Shown here one piece after another: positions 10,371 to 21,963 of a stretch of 64,000 bases of DNA. The DNA comes from Pseudo-nitzschia pungens (lineage: Eukaryota > Bacillariophyta > Bacillariophyceae > Bacillariales > Bacillariaceae), in NCBI GenBank assembly GCA_037355855.1, contig CM074759.1, positions 3,472,001 to 3,536,000 of the forward strand. Direction: 5' to 3'. The notes under the pieces were generated by a model that was given only the letters and a program-made list of their open reading frames with translations, ran no database searches and was not told where the DNA came from. The translations under genes and the position numbers were made by a program. The stretch's first letter is position 1; each line of letters starts with the position of its first letter.

Positions 10371-10387
10371 AGTTTGGATTCATTCAA
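10371..10387 (+). repeat. 17-bp target-site duplication, right copy
   Basis: AGTTTGGATTCATTCAA, identical to 8404-8420. It borders the 5' end of the non-autonomous element. Confidence 0.93.
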
Positions 10388-10714
10388 ACAATGTTCAGCA
10401 AAAAGCGCCACACTTGCGTTGCTCTTGACAAATTGTCGGGAGTTGTGCTTGGACCTGGACATAAAGGCAGCTCTACGTTGGGGTCCAATGTTTTGGAAGG
10501 TGATAATGGTGGAATTAGAGGATGGAGCTTGAGGAAAGGAATGACCAAAACTGTCAGAATCCTTAGCAGCAAGAGAGTCTCCATGAAGAGTTAATTGGAC
10601 AAAATGAGAGACAGGGGAAGAGTCGGAGGGAGAAAAGGGAGAAACAGTAGAAGCATTGATGGGATTTGGATTGGAAGGCATCCCATCAAACCCCATACCA
10701 GAAAATCTAACCAT
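10371..10714 (-). pseudogene. LINE C ORF2, N-terminal segment
   Basis: The ATG at 10714-10712 overlaps the ORF1 stop in ATGGTTAG and begins ORF2 (MVRFSGMGFDG). The segment includes the first endonuclease motif (TFQNIGPQ) and the acidic AEHCLNESK motif, and is then interrupted by the non-autonomous element. The start was chosen because the same overlapping ATG opens ORF2 in copy E. An upstream in-frame ATG at 10786 would extend into ORF1 and is less likely. Confidence 0.85.
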
Positions 10715-13700
10715 GATCAGAAGGAAACCGAGTCTGTCGCACGGAAGAAAGAGTTGCTGGAGCTGATTTGGTGGAGACATTGGCATGGCTCAAATCACTG
10801 ACACTGGCATCATGGCTGGAGGAGAATGCAATAGCAGCAACTCCAAGCCTCAAAGCAGAGGCTGCATCTTCCTCACCACCAGTCAAACCAGAAGGGAGGG
10901 CAGCGTGAACGTCAGTTGAGGCATCAGGGGAGGCCACAGGGAGGTTACCAACCATGGCCTGATGGGGAGGATCAGGAACTTCAGGGGGAACATCAGGAGA
11001 GATACCAGGGGAGGCATCAGCCTTGGCAACATTGGGAGGATCACCTCCAGTAGGAGCAGCACCTGCAGGCGCTGAAGCCTGGACAGCAGTGAGATTGGAA
11101 GTGCCGGTTGCTAAAGTATCCATGGATTGAGAGTCATCAAAGCCTCCACCACCACTGTCAGCACGGGCTTGGAGGTTAAAGTGCAAATCTAGATCAAAAG
11201 TGAGGTCTGGGGCAAGGTCAACTGACAAGTCATCATCAACAAGTTCCCAATCTCTTGCATCCCCATCACCAAAGAAGGGAAGAGAGTCATCCTGCATTGG
11301 ATCTGCAGCAGGTTCAGTTTCCACAACACAATTGACAGCAGCATCCCAATGGTAAGCTTCCATTTCAGTCAAGCACTCAGAAGAGAACCATTGTCGAACA
11401 CAAGAACCATAATGAGCTTCCAGAATAATAGGCAGGAAAGACAACATGGCCATTGCTTCAGCCTTGGTAGGTGATATTGTACAAAGCAAGGATCTTCGCC
11501 TCGGTATGAACTGGTATCAACAGAAAGAAAAAGAGGCCATGACCAATTGTCACGGGTTCTGATGCCCAGAAGCACACTGCGCAGTGTCTTCAAACCCAGC
11601 CCTTGGCCCAGGTCAACAGGAAGATCAAGATCAACTACCCCCAGAACAGGAGCAGTTTCATGGCTCTCAATAAATTTGGCTTGGCGGTGCTTAGCCTGGC
11701 GAACAGTCTTGAGCTTGGAAGGGGGGAGAGGTCTGTCAGAAGGATTGGTAGCTGTCTCAATAAACTTGTAGAATTTACCATCAGGTAAAGAGGCAATGTC
11801 TGAAGGTTTGCAACGGTTGAACTGGGCTTTGAGGAGCTTAACAGTTTGGGCGCGCTTTGTAGCATCACATAAAACATGAGCAGCCAGAATCGGATTGGGA
11901 TCAGGAGTTCTGGAGTTGTCAAGGCTGATATTCTTCCTGATAACAGCAATAGGACATGCCTGAAACCTGGGATGAGTCTGAAGCAATTCGTTGTAGTGGT
12001 CAAGATCAAAACTCTGCATGTAGGATCCAAGGAGAAAGCCACAGGTGACAATAACTGGGGCCTGTATGTGGTCATATTTCAGGTCCATGTCACGGTCTCT
12101 GAGCCTCTGGAGCAAGTGTGCTGAAAAGAGATTCTCCAAAGAAACACTGTGTCCCACAAAGAACCTTAAGTGAGGAGCAGTTCTGCTTCTAAGCCAGAGC
12201 TGAGCAACATACAATTCCAAAGTCTTCCTGTCAGGAAGGGTAGTCCAAAGCTTGGTAACAGGCTTGGCCTTGGGATTGAGCCGGGCTCTTGAGGGAAAAA
12301 CATACAACACCAAGCGCTTGTCAACAGTCCAAAGGAGATCCAAGGCTTCCTTAAGAGACTTGAGCAGTTCATCATACAGCTCCCCAGGGCGTTGAGACAT
12401 CAACCTTGGAAGGGACAGAGTGACATAAGAACTATGGGAACACTTGGTGCCAGCAGTGACATCCACTGGAGCTCGGGAATCACTTGAGCAAACCCCTCGG
12501 CGTTGGAGGAAATGCCCAGCAGAAGAGGACAAGACAGTAGCACCACCACCACCAGGAAGAAAGGACACTGATTTGGAAGTGGAAGATTTGGAAGTGGAGG
12601 CATCATCAGCCACAGGTGGCGCAGGTGTAGGAGGTCTCTTCTTGAAATGCCAGTGAGAACCAAGCACCTGATTGGCTGCCAACCATACTTTGCCTTCAGT
12701 GCTAGGCAAAAGGTTGCCTTCACAGTACATGGTGTCAAAACACTCAGGTGACATCTTGGCCAGACCAATAAGACATCTCTTTAGAGCATGGCCGGAAGGT
12801 TGCTTGGTCCAGTCTGCAGAGGCTTGAAAGCAGAGAGAAGCAAGGGAAACCAGGGACTCCACAGAAGCAGTTCTCCACTCAGGGCTGTCAGGAAAAGCTT
12901 GAGCATATGCTGGAGGGATTGCAGACTGACAGACATCATGGATGGATTTCTTGTCGTTACCCTCCTTCTTGCTGAAGAAGTGTGTAGGGCTTGGACACCC
13001 AGCCCATAACCGGTTACCTGTTGGAGATTTGCGAAAGGCCTGAATTGCAGAAGGTATGGGAGACTTGCCAGAACAGGGACCCTTGCCATAATAACACCAG
13101 AAGAAGGAAGCAGAATGAGCCCTGTTTGCAGCAGCCAAAGCCTCCTTGCGTTGGGATTGGCGTGCTTTCTGCTGAGAGGGATCAGACTTCTGGGCAGAAG
13201 AAAAGGCAAGAGTAGATTGCTTGAGGATAGAGGAAGCAGGGACCTTGCCTGAGGTCATAGAACCCATTGGGGTGTGTCTGGACGTCTGTTGGCCTGGCAG
13301 CTGGGAGCCTGCCTGCTTGGATCCTGGCTGCTGGGAGCCTGAGGACTGAGATCCTGACGGCTCGGAGCCTGTCAGCTTGGGGTCTGACGGCAGAGTACCT
13401 GACGACTGAGAGCCTGACAGAGTACCTGACGGCGGAGGACCTGACTTCTGGGAGCCTAACTGAGAAGCTGCTGACAGAGAAGAAGACTGCAAGGAATCCC
13501 CTGGTGCAGATTCCCCTGGTGCAGATTCAGTGCCAAGCGGCAAGGAATCCCCTGGTGCAGATTCAGTGCCAAGCATATCAACATCAGAAAGCACACCTGC
13601 AGACAAGGACACAGAAGAAGAGGAAGACATATCATCAACAGAAGACCCATGCATAGAGGATGAAGAGGCTGAGGAGGCTGATGAAGAGGATGATCTGGTA

Positions 13701-13942
13701 GCAAGAGCAGGGGAAGGAGTGGCAAGAGCGGAGGTGGCACTGGAATGTCTTGGAGGGGTCTGTTGCACAAAGGGACGCTTGTTAGACCGAGACCCAGAGG
13801 CAGACCTAGCAGAAGAAGAAGGCGTAGAAGATCTTTTCTTCCGGGAAGCAGCTTGGGAGGTGGGCCACCCCTTATTAGGAGGGGGAGTCAATGTACCAGA
13901 AGGGGAACAGCTGAGTGCAGAGGCACCAGCTAATGCAACCAA
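10707..13942 (-). pseudogene. LINE C ORF1, degenerate
   Basis: Homologous to the intact ORF1 at 32166-35432. The family Met is lost here (GGTACATTG instead of GGTACAATG), so the open frame begins only at an upstream ATG at 13942. Near 11470-11500 small insertions shift the frame (SYRGED instead of SYRGEILALYN). The C-terminal acidic tail continues in another frame to the stop at 10707. The N-terminal third is Ser/Pro-rich with a short GSQxx pentapeptide tract (about five units). The middle keeps the conserved block from WCYYGKGPCSGK to FFVGHS. Confidence 0.85.
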
Positions 13943-15995
13943 CTAGGTGATGAAAAGGGCCGGGGCAGAAGAAGCACCAGTGGAGGGCAAGTCAACAGCA
14001 GAAAACTTCAAGTGAAGTGCTGGGGCAACAGCAGACACGCCGCTTGGATGGAAAAGTACCAGTTGATGACAAAGGCCGGGGCAGGAGAAGCACCGGTTGG
14101 GGTCAAAGCAACAACTGAAAGCAACCTAGTGGGTGCTGGGGCAACAGCAGACACGCCGCTTGGATGGAAAAGTACCAGTTGATGACAAAGGCCGGGGCAG
14201 GAGAAGCACCAGTTGAGGGCAAATCAACAACTGAAAGGCAAATAGGTTGGTGCTGGGGCAACAGCAGACACGCCTCTTGGATGTAAAGTTGCCAGGTGAT
14301 GACAAAGGCAGGGGCAAAAGAAGCACCGGTTGAGTGCAAAGCAACAACTGAAAAGCAACCTGGTGGGTACTGGGGCAACAGCAGACACGCCGCTTGGATG
14401 GAAAAGTGCCGGGTGATGACAAAGGCCGGGGCAGGAGAAGCACCGGTTGAGGGCAAATCAACAACTGAAAGGCAAATAGGTTGGTGCTGGGGCAACAACA
14501 GACACGCCACTTGGATGGGAAAGTGCCAGGTGATGACAAAGGCCGGGGCAGGAGAAGCACCAGTTGAGGGCAAAGTAACAACTGAAAAGCAACCTAGTGG
14601 GTGCTGGGGCAACAGCAGACACGCCGCTTGGATGGAAAAGTGCCAGGTGATGACAAAGGCCGGGGCAGGAGAAGCACCGGTTGAGGGCAAAGCAACAACT
14701 GAAAGCAACCTAGTGGGTGCTGGAGCAACAGAAGACACGCCACTTGGATGGAAAAGTGCCAGGTGATGACAAAGGCCAGGGCAGGAGAAGCACCGGTTGG
14801 GGGCAAAGCAACAACTGAAAGGCAAATTGGTTGGTGCTGGGGCAACAGCAGACACGCCACTTGGATGGAAGAGTGCCAGGTGAGGACAAAGGCCGGGGCA
14901 GGAGAAGCACCGGTTGAGGGCAAAGTAACAACTGAAAAGCAACCTAGTGGGTGCTGGGGCAACAGCAGACACGCCGCTTGGATGGAAAAGTGCCAGGTGA
15001 TGACAAAGGCAGGGGCAAAAGAAGCACCGGGTGAGGGCAAAGCAACAACTGAAAGGCAAATTGGTTGGTGCTGGGGCAACAGCAGACACGCCACTTGGAT
15101 GGGAAAGTGCCAGGTGATGACAAAGGCCGGGGTAGGAGAATCACCGGTTGAGGGCAAAGCAACAACTGAAAGGCAAATTGGTTGGTGCTGGAGCAACAGC
15201 AGACACGCCGCTTGGATGGAAAAGTGCCAGGTGATGACAAAGGCCGGGGCAGGAGAAGCACCGGGTGAGGGCAAAGCAACAACTGAAAGGCAAATTGGTT
15301 GGTGCTGGGGCAACAGCAGACACGCCACTTGGATGGGAAAGTGCCAGGTGATGACAAAGGCCGGGGTAGGAGAATCACCGGTTGAGGGCAAAGCAACAAC
15401 TGAAAGGCAAATTGGTTGGTGCTGGAGCAACAGCAGACACGCCGCTTGGATGGAAAAGTGCCAGGTGATGACAAAGGCTGGGGCAGGAGAAGCACCGGTT
15501 GAGGGCAAAGCAACAGCTGAAAGGCAAATTGGTTGGTGCTGGGGCAACAGCAGACACGCCACTTGGATGGAAGAGTGCCAGGTGAGGGCAAAGGCCGGAG
15601 CAGGAGAAGCACCGGATGAGAGCAAAGCAACAACTGAAAGGCTAATTGGTTGGTGCTGGAGCAACAGCAGACACGCCGCTTGGATGTAAAAGTGCCAGGT
15701 GATGACAAAGGCCGGGGGAGGAGAAGCACCGGTTGAGGGCAAAGCAACAGCTGAAAAGCAACCTGTTAGGTGCTGGGGCAACAGAAGACACGCCGCTTGG
15801 AAAAAGTGTCGGGTGATGACAAAGGCCGGGGCAGGAGAAGCACCGGTTGAGGGCAAAGCAACAGCTGAAAAGCAACCTGTTAGATGCTGGGGCAACAGAA
15901 GACACGCCGCTTGGAAAAAGTGTCGGGTGATGACAAAGGCCGGGGCAGGAGAAGCACCGGTTGAGAGCAAAGACCGGGGCAGGTGAGGGCAATTC
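13943..15995 (-). repeat. 117-bp tandem monomers of LINE C 5'UTR
   Basis: Units starting GGATGG at 15097, 15214 and 15331 are exactly 117 bp apart. About 15-17 units, some shortened, fill the tract, and 33-bp subunits (around CCGGGGCAGGAGAAGCACC) recur at the distal end. Units at 15097 and 15331 share rare variants that the unit at 15214 lacks, which shows a 234-bp higher-order repeat. The tract lies directly upstream of ORF1. Open frames across it reflect a lack of stop codons in the monomer; I do not annotate them as genes. Confidence 0.9.
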
Positions 15996-16330
15996 AACAG
16001 TAGAAAACCTCGAGTGGAGTGCAAAAGCAACAACAGAAACGCCACTTGGGTGCAGAAATGCCTGATGATGACAAATGCCGGGGCAGTAGAAGCACCAGTT
16101 GAGTGCAGAAATGCCAGGTGAAAGGTTGTATGCTGGGAAACAGGGTACAGCAGCAACAACAGGTCCAACGTTGGTCTGGACAAGGAAAAACTCCAGGGGA
16201 ACCAAAAGAAAGGACTGGAGCACTACCAGAAGAGTCACGTTCGAAACCCACAGAGGTGCTCTGGAGTTACAGAATTTAGAAACTCCAGTAGACCACTGCA
16301 AATCGTGTAGAAACAAACTGGCGTGATACA
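15996..16330 (-). other. Unique block of LINE C 5'UTR
   Basis: A single-copy stretch between the two repeat blocks. On the minus strand its core runs from GCAGTGGTCTACTGGAGTTT through CGAACGTGACTCTTCTGG to GGGTACAGC reversed near 16140. It is repeated nearly unchanged in copies E (31370-31545), F (63270-63450), D (42700-42870) and G (52390-52560). No coding content is evident; it is a candidate regulatory block, by conservation only. Confidence 0.7.
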
Positions 16331-17220
16331 AAGACCTTGATACAAAGACCTTGAGCGAGGCAATTAAACCAGGGAAGCTGCTTGCTTGAAAACAGGGGCT
16401 TTAGTAGGAACACTGAGGGACCGGGGGATATCAATGGCAGGGCACACTTAAAAGGCTCAGGAGGGAACTTGAAGTTCAAACTCGCAAGTACTTATAAGTG
16501 GAAACAGTATCCGGGGGCAATTGGCTTGAAAACAAAGACCTTGAGCGCGACACTTAGGGACCAGGGAAGCAGTGGAAACAGTATCCGGGGGCAATTGGCT
16601 TGAAAACAGGTACCTTGAGCAAGACACTTAGGGACCGGGGAAGCTGCTTGCTTGAAAACAGGGGCTTTAGTAGAAACACCTAGGGACCAGGGGGAGGCTT
16701 GTGTCTTGAAAACAGTGTCGAACTTGAAGTTCAACTTGGGGGTGCTTAATAGCGAAAACACTTAGGAATCAGGGAACTCGCGAACACTTAGGGACCAGGG
16801 AAATTGTAGTCTTGAAAACAGGGGGCTGTAGTAGCTGTAGTCTTGGAAACAAGAGTGCAATAAGTAGAAGGTACTTAGGGATCGGTTGGTCTTGGCTTGA
16901 AAACAGGTGTAGTAGGGGGAGCCTTAAGCGAAAACACTTAGGGACGGGGGGGCTTGGCTAGGAAACAGGGTAGCTCTTAAGTGATAAACACTTATGGAGA
17001 AGGGAGGCTATTGACTTGAAAATAGGAAGGGAACTGGAAGATATGCTCGCGTGAACTTGCAAATACTTAAGGATCAGCGTGTAGGAACCTTCTAGAAGGG
17101 GGGGTTTGTATGTGTTCGACAACTTCAACTTGAAAAGACTTAGGGAACTCAGCAAGGAACCTTGAAGAATGTAGAACATTAAGTGGGTATCACTTAAGGG
17201 GCTTGAAAGACTGTATAGCG
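16331..17220 (-). repeat. CCCTAAGTG/TTTTCAAG degenerate repeats of LINE C 5'UTR
   Basis: On the minus strand, phrases such as TGTTTTCAAGCCAATTGCCCC, CCTGGTCCCTAAGTGT and CGCTCAAGG recur every ~45-80 bp with many substitutions. Two near-identical 75-bp units contain GGATACTGTTTCCAC. Some CTAAG-TGTTTTCG-CTTAAG segments can fold back, similar to the hairpins of the non-autonomous element. Confidence 0.8.
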
Positions 17221-17605
17221 TTAAATAATAAGATAGCTTGAAAACAGATCGAAAAAACAAACCGAGCTCGGAGACAAAGCGAAAGAAAAACAGAATCAGC
17301 TGTAGAATTAGTACTGGAAGCTCTGTAGAAAATTAAGTGTTGTTTTGTTGCCGAAGCTTGTTGTTGTTGCCGATCGACCGACCGACAGGAAACAAGCAAC
17401 CACAGCAACCAAAGGGAGCAAGGAGCAGCCAAACAAACAGCAGAATCAGATAGGGGAGGTCTCTGTTGATAGGTGTAGTGCTTGGTTTTGTTGTAGGAGC
17501 TTTAGAAGTGAGTGAGATATCAAAGGGGAAAGTTGTGTAGAAATCTACGTGTTTTAAGTACTGGAACATCGGAACGTCGGACAAAATCGCGCGTCGCAAA
17601 ATTGT
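17221..17605 (-). other. 5' terminal region of LINE C
   Basis: On the minus strand it begins ACAATTTTGCGACGCGCG, then TTTGTCCGACGTTCCGATG and the conserved ACGTAGATTTCTACACAAC. The same first ~380 bp start copies D (44129), E (19838) and G (51057). Sharing of one exact terminus by four copies marks it as the true 5' end. It should contain or lie beside the internal promoter, but I cannot point to a promoter element. Confidence 0.85.
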
Positions 17606-19837
17606 GAGACATTGGCATGGCTCAAATCACTGACACTAGCATCATGGCTGGAGGAGAATGCAATAGCAGCAACTCCAAGCCTCAAAGCAGAGGCTGCATC
17701 TTCCTCACCACCATTCAAACCAGAAGGGAGGGCAGCATGAACATCAGTTGAGGCATCAGGAGAGGCCACAGGGAGGTCACCAGCCATGGCATTATTGGGA
17801 GGAACAGGAACTGCAGGGGGGACATCAGGAGAGACACCAGGGGAGGCATCAGCCTTGGCAGCATTGGGAGGATCACCTCCAGGAGGAGCAGCACCTGCAG
17901 GCGGTGAAGCCTGGACAGCAATGAGATTGGAAGTGCCGGTTGCTAAAGTATCCATGGATTGAGAATCATCAAAGCCTCCACCACCACTGTCAGCACGGGC
18001 TTGGAGGTTAAAGTGCAAATCTAGATCAAAAGTGAGGTCTGGGGCAAGGTCAACGGACAAGTCATCATCAACAAGTTCCCAATCTCTGGCAAAAAAAGAG
18101 AGTCTCCAGGGAAACACTGTGTCCCACAAAGAACCTTAAGTGAGGAGCAGTTCTGCTTCGAAGCCAGAGCTGAGCAACATACAATTCCAAGGTTTTCCTG
18201 TCAGGAAGGGTAGTCCAAAGCTTGGTAACAGGCTTGGCCTTGGGGTTGAGCTGTGCTCTTGAGGGAAAGACATACAACACCAGGCGCTTGTCAACAGTCC
18301 AAAGTAGATCCAAAGCTTCCTTAAGAGACTTGAGCAGTTCATCATACAGTTCCCCAGGGCATTGTGACATCAACCTTGGAAGGGACAGAGTGACAAAAGA
18401 ACTATGGGAACACTTGGTGCCAGCAGTTACATCCACTGGTGCTCGGGAATCACTTGAGCAAACCCCTCGGCGTTGGAGGAAATGCCCAGCAGAAGAGGAC
18501 AAGACAGTAGCATCACCACCACCAGGAAGAAAGGACACTGATTTGGAATTGGAAGATTTGGAAGTGGAAGCATCATCAGCCACAGGTGGCGCAGGTGTAG
18601 GAGGTCTCTTCTTGAAATGCCAGTGAGAGCCAAGCACCTGATTGGCTGCCAACCATACTTTGCCTTCAGTGCTAGGCAGAAGGTTGCCCTCACAATACAG
18701 GTCATCAAAACACTCAGGAGACATCTTGACCAAACCAATAAGACATTTCTTCAGAGCCTGGCCAGATGGTTGCTTGGTCCAGGCTGGGGCAGAGCCTTGA
18801 AAGCAAGCAGAGGCAAGAGAAGCCAAGGAATCTACAGAGGCATTGCGCCAATCAGGAGTGTCCGGAAAGGCCTCAGCATAAACAGGAGGGATGGCAGTCT
18901 GGCAAACATCATGAATGGATTTCCTGTCTTTGCCCTCCTTCTTGCTGAAGAAGTGTGTAGGGCTTGGGCACCCAGCCCATAACCGGTTACCTGTTGGAGA
19001 TTTGCGAAAGGCCTGAATGGCAGAAGGTATGGGAGACTTGCCAGAACAGGGACCCTTACCATAAAAACGCCAGAAGAAGGAAGCAGAATGAGCCCTGTTT
19101 GCAGCAGCCAGAGCCTCCTTGCGTTGGGATTGGCGTGCTTGCTGCTGAGAGGGATCAGACTTCTGGGCAGAGGAAAAGGCAAGAGTAGATTGCTTGAGGA
19201 TAGATGAAGCAGGGACCTTGCCTGAGGTCACAGAACCCATTGTTGTGTGTCTGGACGTCTGTTGGCCTGGCAGCTGGGAGCCTGCCTGCTTGGATCCTGG
19301 CTGCTGGGAGCCTGGTTGCTGGGATCCTGACGGCTCGGAGCCTGGTTGCTGGGAGCCTGAGGACTGGGAGCCTGAGGACTGGGAGCCTGTCAGCTTGGGG
19401 TCTGAAAGCAGAGTACCTGACGACTGAGAGCCTGACAGAGTACCTGACGGCTGAGAGCCTGACTTCTGGGAGCCTAACTGAGAAGCTGCTGACAAAGAAG
19501 GAGGCTGCAGTGAATCCCCTGGAGCAGATTCAGTGCCAAGCATATCAACATCAGAAAGCACACCTGCAGATGAGGATACAGAAGAAGAGGAAGACATATC
19601 ATCAACAGAAGACCCATGCATAGAGGATGAAGAGGCTGAGGAGGCTGATGAAGAGGATGATCTGGTAGCAAGAGCAGGAGAAGGAGTGGCAAGAGCAGAG
19701 TTGGCACTAGAATGTCTTGGAGGGGTCTGTTGCACAAAGGGACGCTTGCTAGACCGAGACCCAGAGGCAGACCTAGCAGAAGAAGAAGGCGTAGAAGATC
19801 TTTTCTTCCGGGAAGCAGCTTGGGAGGTGGGCCACCC
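17606..19837 (-). pseudogene. LINE D ORF1 with internal deletion
   Basis: Minus-strand ORF1 starts within its eighth or so codon (GWPTSQAASRKKRS) at 19837, where LINE E begins, and ends near HANVS at 17606, where LINE C begins. About 870 bp are missing at 18085-18090: SLETLFF joins ARDWELVDDD, with a run of A and a frame change. The GSQxx pentapeptide tract has about eight units. The 5'UTR of the same element is most likely 41749-44129; ORF2 should lie left of the window beyond LINE C. Confidence 0.82.
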
Positions 19838-21042
19838 ACAATTTTGCGACGCGCGATTTTGTCCGACGTTCCGATGTTCCAGTACTTAAAACACGTAGAT
19901 TTCTACACAACTTTCCCCTTTGATATCTCACTCACTTCTAAAGCTCCTACAACAACACCAAGCACTACACCTATTAACAGAGACCTCCCCTATCTGATTC
20001 TGCTGTTTGTTTGGCTGCTCCTTGCTTCCTTTGGTTGCTTTGGTTCCTTGTTTCCTGTCGGTCGGCCGGTCGGCAAGCAACAAGCAACACGACCGAAAAC
20101 AAGGACACATAATTTTCTACAGCAATTGCAGTACTAATTCTACAGCAGCTCTGCTTCAGTTCCGCTTTGTCTCCGAGCTCGGTTTGTTTTTTGATCTGTT
20201 TTCAAGCCATATTTTTATTTAACGCTATACAGTCTTCCAAGCCCCATAAGTGATACCCGCTTAACGTTCTACATTCTTCAAGGTCGAACCTACTTAACGT
20301 TCTACATTCTTCAAGATCGAACACATATACACCCCCCTTCTAGAAGGTTCCTACTCGCTGATCCCTAAGTATCTGCAAGTTCGCGCAAGCATATCTTCCA
20401 GTTCCCCTTTATTTTCAAGCCAATTGCCCCCTGCTCTTACTAGTGTCAATCACTTAAGAGCTACCCTGTTTCCTAGCCAAGCCCCCCAGTCCCTAAGTGT
20501 TTTCGCTTAAGGCTCCCCTACTACACCTGTTTTCAAGCCAAGACCAACCGATCCCTAAGTACCTCCTACTTATTGCACTCTTGTTTCCAAGACTACAGCT
20601 ACTACAGCCCCTTGTTTTCAAGACTACAATTTCCCTGGTCCCTAAGTGTTCGCGAGTTCCCTGCTCCCTAAGTGTTTTCGCTATTAAGCAACCCCAACTT
20701 GAACTTCAAGTTCGACACTGTTTTCAAGACACAAGCCTCCCCCTGGTCCCTAGGTTTTTCTACTAAAGCCCCTGTTTTCAAGCAAGCAGCTTCCCTGGTC
20801 CCTAAGTGTCTCGCTCAAGGTCCTTGTTTTCACGCCAATTGCCCCTGGATACTGTTTCCACTGTTTCCCTGGTCCCTAAGTGTCTCGCTCAAGGTCACTG
20901 TTTTCAAGCCAATTGCCCCTGGATACTGTTTCCACTTATAAGTACTCGCGAGTTTGAACTTCAAGTTCCCTCCTGAGCCTTTTAAGTGTGCCCTGGCATT
21001 GATATCCCCTGATCCCTAAGTGTTTTCGCTATTAAGCAACCC
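19838..21042 (+). other. LINE E 5'UTR, part before Copia
   Basis: Holds the conserved first ~380 bp and then the degenerate CCCTAAGTG/TTTTCAAG repeats, including TCCCTAAGTGTTTTCGCTTAAGG at about 20492-20514. It ends at AAGCAACCC, where Copia inserted; the uninterrupted version AAGCAACCCCAACTTG is seen in copy G near 51916. No gene is supported in this stretch. Confidence 0.85.
21038..21042 (+). repeat. Copia target-site duplication, left (AACCC)
   Basis: AACCC precedes the left LTR and recurs at 30924-30928. The empty site in copy G has a single AACCC in the same context. Confidence 0.85.
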
Positions 21043-21949
21043 TATGAAGATATTCATGGTGGTGCTATGATCTGTGCTAGTAGGGCTCCTGTGTAGAAGA
21101 ATGTACTGGGGCTACAGTCAGCAGCCTCCAGTAACTGACTAACAGGTGCTGAGCTGAATGCTAGAGCTGTGTGCTAATTGCTAGCATACAGGCTCAGCAA
21201 CAGGCTCAGCAACAGGCTTAGCAACAGGCTTAGCAGCAGGTTTAGCAACAGGCTTAGCAGCAGGCCTATCCTGTTTAGTATGGATGCTAGCAGAGTTTAC
21301 TAGGGTCGCCGCGTACGATTTGTACCAATCGTACGTACCCCGAGTAAAGCACCTGTTATGGTGTAGCTAAATGCTACAGGGTTAGGGTTGCTAAGGCTAC
21401 GAGATACTGGAAGATGCTAACCTACCATGATACCAATGCTAAGATATGATGCTACCGCCGGGGTCGGGTCATTGGTGTATAATATGTACCATGACCGGAT
21501 ACCCGGCCCAAACAGTTACCCAACGCGCTAGCATAAGCGAGCTAGCGCTAGCGCACGATTCGATCTAATTAAGCGATACTCCGATTCGCTACCCGTAGAA
21601 TACAGTACCAGAGCTACAGAGCTCTGTTATTATACGAGTTATCGGAGTGCTGTCACGATACAGAGCTGAGCGCTTCGGCTCAGCTCCTTTCACTCTTTCT
21701 TTTATGCTCTAAAATAAACACACCTATCATGCCCTCCTTTCGATCGATTCCGATGTACCTCTAGGGAAGTGCCTTGTATTGCCTAAGTGTATGCAATAGA
21801 CCTTGAATGGTCCGCTGTAGACTCACGATTTGCCAGGACTTTATGTATTGTTATTGTTAAGGCTTTCGCCTATTTTTACAATACGCAGTGTAAGCCGATT
21901 AAGCTCTACGATTAGACCACGAAGACCGCTGACGAGCGGATATCAACAC
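21043..21949 (+). repeat. Copia 5' LTR
   Basis: A 907-bp LTR from TATGAAGATATTC to GATATCAACAC. Inside it: a tract of ~12-bp AACAGGCTTAGC repeats (about 21188-21270); a 9-bp inverted repeat CGTACGATT/AATCGTACG around TGTACC (21312-21335); a TATAATA at about 21478; a GAGCTGAGC/GCTCAGCTC hairpin with loop GCTTCG (21663-21686); and AATAAA at 21713-21718. The last two are a plausible RNA 3'-end region. Confidence 0.93.
21713..21718 (+). promoter_or_regulatory. Candidate polyadenylation signal AATAAA in LTR
   Basis: AATAAA lies 27 nt after the 9-bp LTR hairpin. Its twin in the right LTR (30687-30692) would act in 3'-end formation of the genomic RNA. Assigned by motif only. Confidence 0.4.
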
Positions 21950-21950
21950 A

Positions 21951-21963
21951 GTTTATCAGACCC
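21951..21963 (+). promoter_or_regulatory. Copia primer-binding site (initiator-Met tRNA type)
   Basis: GTTTATCAGACCC lies 1 nt after the 5' LTR. It keeps the TATCAGA core of the usual Copia primer site TGGTATCAGAGC, complementary to initiator tRNA-Met, but is otherwise imperfect. Confidence 0.55.

Larger units (their letters stand above)
6626..17605 (-). mobile_element. LINE copy C (minus), intact 5' end, interrupted
   Basis: Read on the minus strand, the copy starts ACAATTTTGCGACG at 17605. It continues through the 5'UTR repeat block, unique block, 117-bp monomers, ORF1 and the first ~700 codons of ORF2. It is split at 8421-10370 by an ORF-less element and cut at 6626 by the Gypsy LTR. Its 5' end abuts ORF1 of LINE D at 17606, so C inserted into D. 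The rest of its ORF2 and 3' end should lie left of the window. Confidence 0.88.

Noticed and set aside
13943..15995. Regularly spaced repeats as a CRISPR array
   Set aside because: Units are 117 bp, contiguous and near identical throughout, with no repeat-plus-unique-spacer pattern, and the genome is eukaryotic. It is a minisatellite in a LINE 5'UTR.
13943..16330. Long open frames on both strands over the monomer tract, up to several hundred codons
   Set aside because: They follow from a repeat whose length is a multiple of three and which has few stop codons. Frames overlap each other, are not shared between copies, and lack consistent starts.
21376..21393. Telomere-like GGGTTAGGGTT in the Copia LTR
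   Set aside because: Only about one and a half units, present in both LTRs as part of the element; there is no array.
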